Part shown: in pieces, positions 4,510 through 6,141 of the stretch
Numbering within the stretch: position 1 is the first letter of the stretch
Layout: every line of letters begins with the position of its first letter
Source of the DNA: Xanthobacteraceae bacterium
GTDB lineage: Bacteria > Pseudomonadota > Alphaproteobacteria > Rhizobiales > Xanthobacteraceae
DNA length: 6,141 nt
Direction of reading: 5' to 3'
Assembly: GCA_030037185.1 (NCBI GenBank)
Contig: JASHRR010001364.1
Span: 1 to 6,141, forward strand
Program-made: the position numbers and the translations under genes
The notes under the pieces: model-generated
The model's database searches: none
What the model was told of the DNA's origin: nothing
What the model saw: the letters and a program-made list of their open reading frames with translations, nothing else

Positions 4510-4740
4510 ATGGTCGATCGTGCAAATCACGGTTCCTATGTGCTTCACAAGGAAGCGGAGGGCCAGGACAGGCGCATAGAAGAACAGCTGCGCCACCTGC
4601 GCCACCTGCGCGGACATTGTGTGGAATGCGGTGGCCCGATTGAATGTGTTGTGGGCGCGGGCTTTGTCATGGCGACTGGATGTTCTGTTTGCCAGGCATG
4701 TCATCCGCGAACACCGCGTCGCGCATTAGGACGGGGTTAG
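4510..4740 (+). CDS. small cysteine-rich, zinc-ribbon-like protein, 76 aa
   Basis: ATG 4510, with GGGAG nine bases upstream, gives MVDRANHGSYVLHKEAEGQD, then a charged helix RRIEEQLRHLRHLRGH. This is followed by a Cys cluster: Cys37-x2-Cys40, Cys46, Cys58-x2-Cys61-x2-Cys64, and a basic tail HPRTPRRALGRG. Two CxxC knuckles about 18 residues apart are the usual zinc-ribbon geometry (CVECGGPIE ... TGCSVCQAC), so zinc binding, and possibly nucleic-acid or protein binding, is likely. The N-terminal helix carries a perfect 9-bp tandem repeat encoding LRH-LRH. The frame is open further upstream to GTG 4447, but that extension lacks a ribosome site. It overlaps no other gene and is the last intact plus-strand gene in the window. 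I do not recognise a named family. Confidence 0.65.
   Translation: MVDRANHGSYVLHKEAEGQDRRIEEQLRHLRHLRGHCVECGGPIECVVGAGFVMATGCSVCQACHPRTPRRALGRG
4588..4611 (+). repeat. 9-bp tandem repeat CTGCGCCAC inside the zinc-ribbon-like gene
   Basis: Two perfect copies of CTGCGCCAC (4588-4596, 4597-4605) are followed by a partial third (CTGCGC). They encode L-R-H-L-R-H-L-R within the helix before the first CxxC. Unit length 9 keeps the frame, so copy number could vary without breaking the protein. Confidence 0.6.
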
Positions 4741-4796
4741 GACGCCTAGCACGGTTTCCCCGCAAATTGCGACGTCGGATTTGGCGACCTTCCCAC

Positions 4797-4851
4797 CGCA
4801 ACCGCCAGCAATCGCCGAGCAGCGGGAGGCGCGCGAGATTGGAATCGATGA
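4797..4851 (+). pseudogene. decayed 3' end of a second DNA-ligase-like gene
   Basis: In the frame of 4799, the DNA encodes PPAIAEQREAREI, which aligns with [13 protein letters not shown] at the end of the ligase-like protein (2708-2746). At DNA level 4817-4840 matches the ligase at about 20 of 24 bases. One T is then missing (ATT-GG against ATTTGG), and GGAATCGATGAG (4841-4852) matches GGAATCGACGAG in 11 of 12 bases. Here the codon after W-N-R is TGA, which I take to be the ancestral stop that the gene at 2132-2782 has lost. No catalytic motifs remain upstream, so this is only a scar of an older ligase copy. Confidence 0.55.
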
Positions 4852-5206
4852 GTGTTTGATACCCAAAAGAGATAGAAGCGGCGGCGGATCGTTGGCGGGG
4901 GGCGTAGGGGGATGCCAAGCCACCGGTCGCCACGGTCAGATGATGTTTCGGATCGCTTTCTAGGCGACCCTATATCGTCAACTCGACAGAGCCTACATTG
5001 GTTCCCTGCCGGGAACCGATCACGGTCGCTTGAGTTCTTGACGCCCTTGTACCGCTCGGACCCGGATGGGGTCGAGCCCGGGCGGCTGTCTAGCGGTCCC
5101 ATATGCCGCCGCAGACGGATAGATATTAATAAATTCGCCGGTAGTGGTTGGGCCACGGCCCAGATGCATGAAGCCATGCGGGAAAAGCAGGGTGCTCGAC
5201 GCCCTC
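4852..5206. other. gene-free stretch with two hairpins and a possible coding fragment
   Basis: No intact gene is supported here. Hairpins: GGTTCCC-TGCC-GGGAACC (5000-5017, perfect 7-bp stem) and CTCgGACCC-GGATG-GGGTCGAG (5055-5076, 8-bp stem with one bulged G). An AT-rich patch (GATAGATATTAATAAATTC) lies near 5119-5137. From there a plus-strand frame reads DINKFAGSGWATAQMHEAMR then EKQGARRPL, stopping at TGA 5209-5211. It looks coding but has no start codon near its 5' end, so it may be a gene remnant. Confidence 0.35.
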
Positions 5207-5222
5207 TGTGAGCTAGCTCACA
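5207..5222. promoter_or_regulatory. perfect 16-bp palindrome TGTGAGCTAGCTCACA (CRP-site form)
   Basis: The sequence is perfectly self-complementary over 16 bases and has the exact form TGTGA-N6-TCACA, the consensus recognised by CRP-type regulators in enterobacteria. It also fits TGT-N10-ACA, the NifA activator pattern, but no -24/-12 sigma-54 promoter is visible nearby on either strand. The site covers the stop of the coding-like fragment ending at 5211 and precedes a structured region, so it could control a transcript running rightwards. Binding is inference. Confidence 0.4.
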
Positions 5223-5223
5223 T

Positions 5224-5297
5224 AAAAAATCCCGACTTGGGGTTAGTCTGCCGCGCAGATAGCGACCCCGACCAAGCCCCATCCCAACTGGTCGGGG
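5224..5297 (-). terminator. candidate minus-strand terminator downstream of the Rap1a/Tai-like gene
   Basis: Read on the minus strand, CCCGAC (5296-5291) pairs with GTCGGG (5236-5231), and one base later comes T6 (5229-5224). The large loop contains further stems: CTTGG/CCAAG (5236-5240 with 5272-5276, an alternative pairing) and TCTGC-CGC-GCAGA (5247-5259). The T-run directly after the stem is what an intrinsic terminator needs. It lies about 165 bases past the stop at 5462, so the gene would have a long 3' tail. Confidence 0.35.
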
Positions 5298-5398
5298 CGG
5301 CATCCCCGCCCCTGGCGTTCGGTTTTGAACTCATCAATTTTTGTGGGCTGGCTGCGGGAAGGTTCTGGGGCTCTGCTTTGGCGGGGCCTTTTTCTTTT
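5266..5398 (+). promoter_or_regulatory. attenuator-like set of mutually exclusive stems ending in a T-tract
   Basis: Four segments can pair in alternative ways on the plus strand. Segment 1 CCCCGACCA (5266-5274) pairs with segment 2 TGGTCGGGG (5289-5297), 9 bp. Segment 2's end GGGGCGG (5294-5300) pairs with segment 3 CCGCCCC (5306-5312), 7 bp. Segment 3 CCCCGCC (5304-5310) pairs with segment 4 GGCGGGG (5380-5386), 7 bp, which is followed by CCTTTTTCTTTT (5387-5398). Pairings 1:2 plus 3:4 would terminate; 2:3 would prevent it. No plus-strand gene follows, so it may end a non-coding RNA or be a relic. Confidence 0.3.
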
Positions 5399-5461
5399 CG
5401 GCACATCCCCATCTCATGGTTACGTTCGGATTAAGTGTTGACGGGCTCCCCGCACGTAGAG

Positions 5462-5815
5462 CTATTTGCACGGCCAAGCGTCGTGCAGCGCTTCGATAAC
5501 GAGCGCAGGGAAAAACTCCTGCATCCTCTGCGGCCGCGCCTCGATATAGCGCACGACAACTCGCACCAATTGCTGGCGGCTCACATCGCGTGGAAGCTTC
5601 GCACACCGTCCAGCCTCCGGTGCATTCAGAGCCATAACAGCAACGCCTTGAACCAACCCCGCGCAGAACATTGCCAGCCCAAAGAACCCCTCGTCGATCG
5701 GTCGTTGCTCAACAACTTCCTTGCAGTGTGGCAACCAATAATTTGCGCTGTAGTCCTCCGCCCACGCCGCCGTTGTCGCCAGCGCCAGCATAGCGCCCAT
5801 CATGATCGCTTTCAT
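5462..5815 (-). CDS. exported Rap1a/Tai-like (immunity-protein-like) protein, 117 aa
   Basis: The start is ATG 5815-5813, with AGAGGGA about 6 bases upstream; a longer frame to 5878 lacks this site. Residues 1-19 are a signal peptide (MKAIMMGAMLALATTAAWA) with A-W-A before cleavage. The mature protein begins EDYSANYWLPHCKEVVEQRP, continues FFGLAMFCAGLVQGVAVMAL, and ends QQLVRVVVRYIEARPQRMQE, FFPALVIEALHDAWPCK. The order A-N-x-x-LPHCK, FC-x-G, C-x-LP, VRVVV-x-YI-x-x-RPQRM and AL-x-DAWPCK matches the Rap1a/Tai family. Its founding members are periplasmic proteins protecting Serratia from type VI secretion amidase effectors. Cys31, 51, 71 and 116 could form two disulfides. In rhizobia such proteins occur without effectors, and no effector gene is seen here, so an immunity role is not shown. 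Candidate terminator: 5224-5297. Confidence 0.8.
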   Translation of the reverse strand: MKAIMMGAMLALATTAAWAEDYSANYWLPHCKEVVEQRPIDEGFFGLAMFCAGLVQGVAVMALNAPEAGRCAKLPRDVSRQQLVRVVVRYIEARPQRMQEFFPALVIEALHDAWPCK

Positions 5816-5915
5816 TGGCAATCCCTCTGGAATGTTACGTTCATAGCACATGTTGACGGGCACTGCGCCCGTAGCCACGGGGATTGCGCTACCGCGCCGA
5901 TTTAGGGCCGCGCCC

Positions 5916-5940
5916 GAGCCAGCCTTTCAACGGCTGGCTC
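5916..5940. other. perfect 9-bp hairpin upstream of the Rap1a/Tai-like gene
   Basis: GAGCCAGCC (5916-5924), loop TTTCAAC, GGCTGGCTC (5932-5940). The stem is perfect and strong. Neither side has a T-tract. It lies about 100 bases before the start at 5815, so it is either a leader structure of that minus-strand transcript or the end of a transcript from outside the window. Confidence 0.4.
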
Positions 5941-5978
5941 ATCAGGGAGGAAACTGCCAAGATAGGGCAATAGGTGCC

Positions 5979-6011
5979 TTGCACGCGAACATTGCACGTT
6001 AAAGTTTAACG
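5979..6011. promoter_or_regulatory. operator-like cluster: TTGCACG direct repeats and CGTTAAA-G-TTTAACG palindrome
   Basis: TTGCACG occurs at 5979-5985 and 5992-5998. The second copy runs into a perfect odd palindrome, CGTTAAA (5997-6003), G, TTTAACG (6005-6011). Such compact symmetry in an otherwise gene-free 325-base stretch (5816-6141) suggests a regulator-binding site, for either the minus-strand gene at 5462-5815 or a gene beyond the right edge. Confidence 0.4.
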
Positions 6012-6050
6012 CGCCAACACAACACAGGACTGTACACTGCTATTTTGGCG

Positions 6051-6141
6051 ATGTACCATTATCATAGCTGCCCTTTGGGGATTAGCCGATATCGCCCACT
6101 CGAATGGGTAGCGAAGTTGCCATCGGCAAGCATTTTCACTG
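6051..6141 (+). other. open frame running off the right edge (uncertain)
   Basis: ATG 6051 opens a frame with no stop to the window end, reading MYHYHSCPLGISRYRPLEWV then AKLPSASIF. It is only 30 codons long, has no ribosome site, and competes with a minus-strand frame (6139-6062) that ends GRYRLIPKGQL. Either could be the edge of a real gene; I cannot decide. Confidence 0.15.

Noticed and set aside
5207..5222. NifA activator site (TGT-N10-ACA)
   Set aside because: The pattern fits, but no sigma-54 -24/-12 promoter was found within about 200 bases on either strand; the CRP form is the more specific description.
4746..5303. 185-codon minus-strand frame
   Set aside because: Arg/Ser/Pro-rich, no recognisable motif, no ribosome site; it crosses the ligase scar and several hairpins.
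5218..5412. 64-codon minus-strand frame (MGMCRKEKG...)
   Set aside because: No ribosome site and low-complexity composition; it coincides with the GC-rich pairing segments, which explain the absence of stops.
5435..5905. 156-codon plus-strand frame
   Set aside because: Antisense shadow of the Rap1a/Tai-like gene, which has a signal peptide and family motifs.
1..6141. tRNA genes, CRISPR arrays, intact IS elements
   Set aside because: No cloverleaf with a CCA-side acceptor stem, no regularly spaced repeats, and no transposase motif or terminal inverted repeat pair was seen.

Overview
The window looks like a piece of a GC-rich (about 60%) alphaproteobacterial chromosome, most likely Bradyrhizobium or a close relative such as Rhodopseudomonas. 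The reason is recognition from memory of several short protein families typical of Bradyrhizobium accessory DNA: a minimal DNA-ligase adenylation protein, AWSIYK-type proteins, the KRKWPHH/DFVVFCF family, a CxxxGF..GT..C lipoprotein and a Rap1a/Tai-like protein. No database search was possible. There is no tRNA, rRNA, CRISPR array or intact insertion sequence. Everything is small, and much of it is broken, as in a genomic island that gains and loses small gene cassettes.

Layout, left to right. 1-261 is the 5'-truncated first copy of a small paralogous family. 324-620 (-) is an unknown 98-aa protein with a good promoter. 784-1143 (+) is a winged-helix-like protein whose 5' end looks frameshifted. 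It converges on 1178-1468 (-), an unknown 96-aa protein, with a perfect hairpin between the two. 1469-2131 looks empty but holds two very short minus-strand reading frames overlapping by ATGA (a 38-aa signal-peptide-like frame and a 52-aa one-pass membrane protein). It also holds the decayed tail of an AWSIYK-type gene. 2132-2782 (+) is an ATP-dependent DNA ligase adenylation domain with both basic residues of motif V missing. It overlaps by ATGA the second, complete copy of the KRKWPHH family (2779-3042). Then come a doubtful 51-aa frame (3104-3259), a lipoprotein (3289-3507, -), an intact AWSIYK-type gene (3707-3892), a frameshifted small gene (3912-4116), the third KRKWPHH copy (4152-4439) and a small cysteine-rich, zinc-ribbon-like protein (4510-4740).

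4741-5461 has no intact gene. It contains a second, decayed ligase 3' end, two hairpins, a perfect 16-bp palindrome of the CRP-site form TGTGA-N6-TCACA, and four mutually exclusive GC-rich pairing segments ending at a T-tract, arranged like an attenuator. 5462-5815 (-) is an exported Rap1a/Tai-like protein. 5816-6141 holds a 9-bp hairpin, an operator-like palindrome and open frames that run off the right edge.

How the parts relate. The clearest functional link is the ligase-like gene translationally overlapping a KRKWPHH gene. The strongest evolutionary signal is the repeated appearance, intact and decayed, of the same three cassette types (AWSIYK-type, ligase, KRKWPHH) in plus-strand order.
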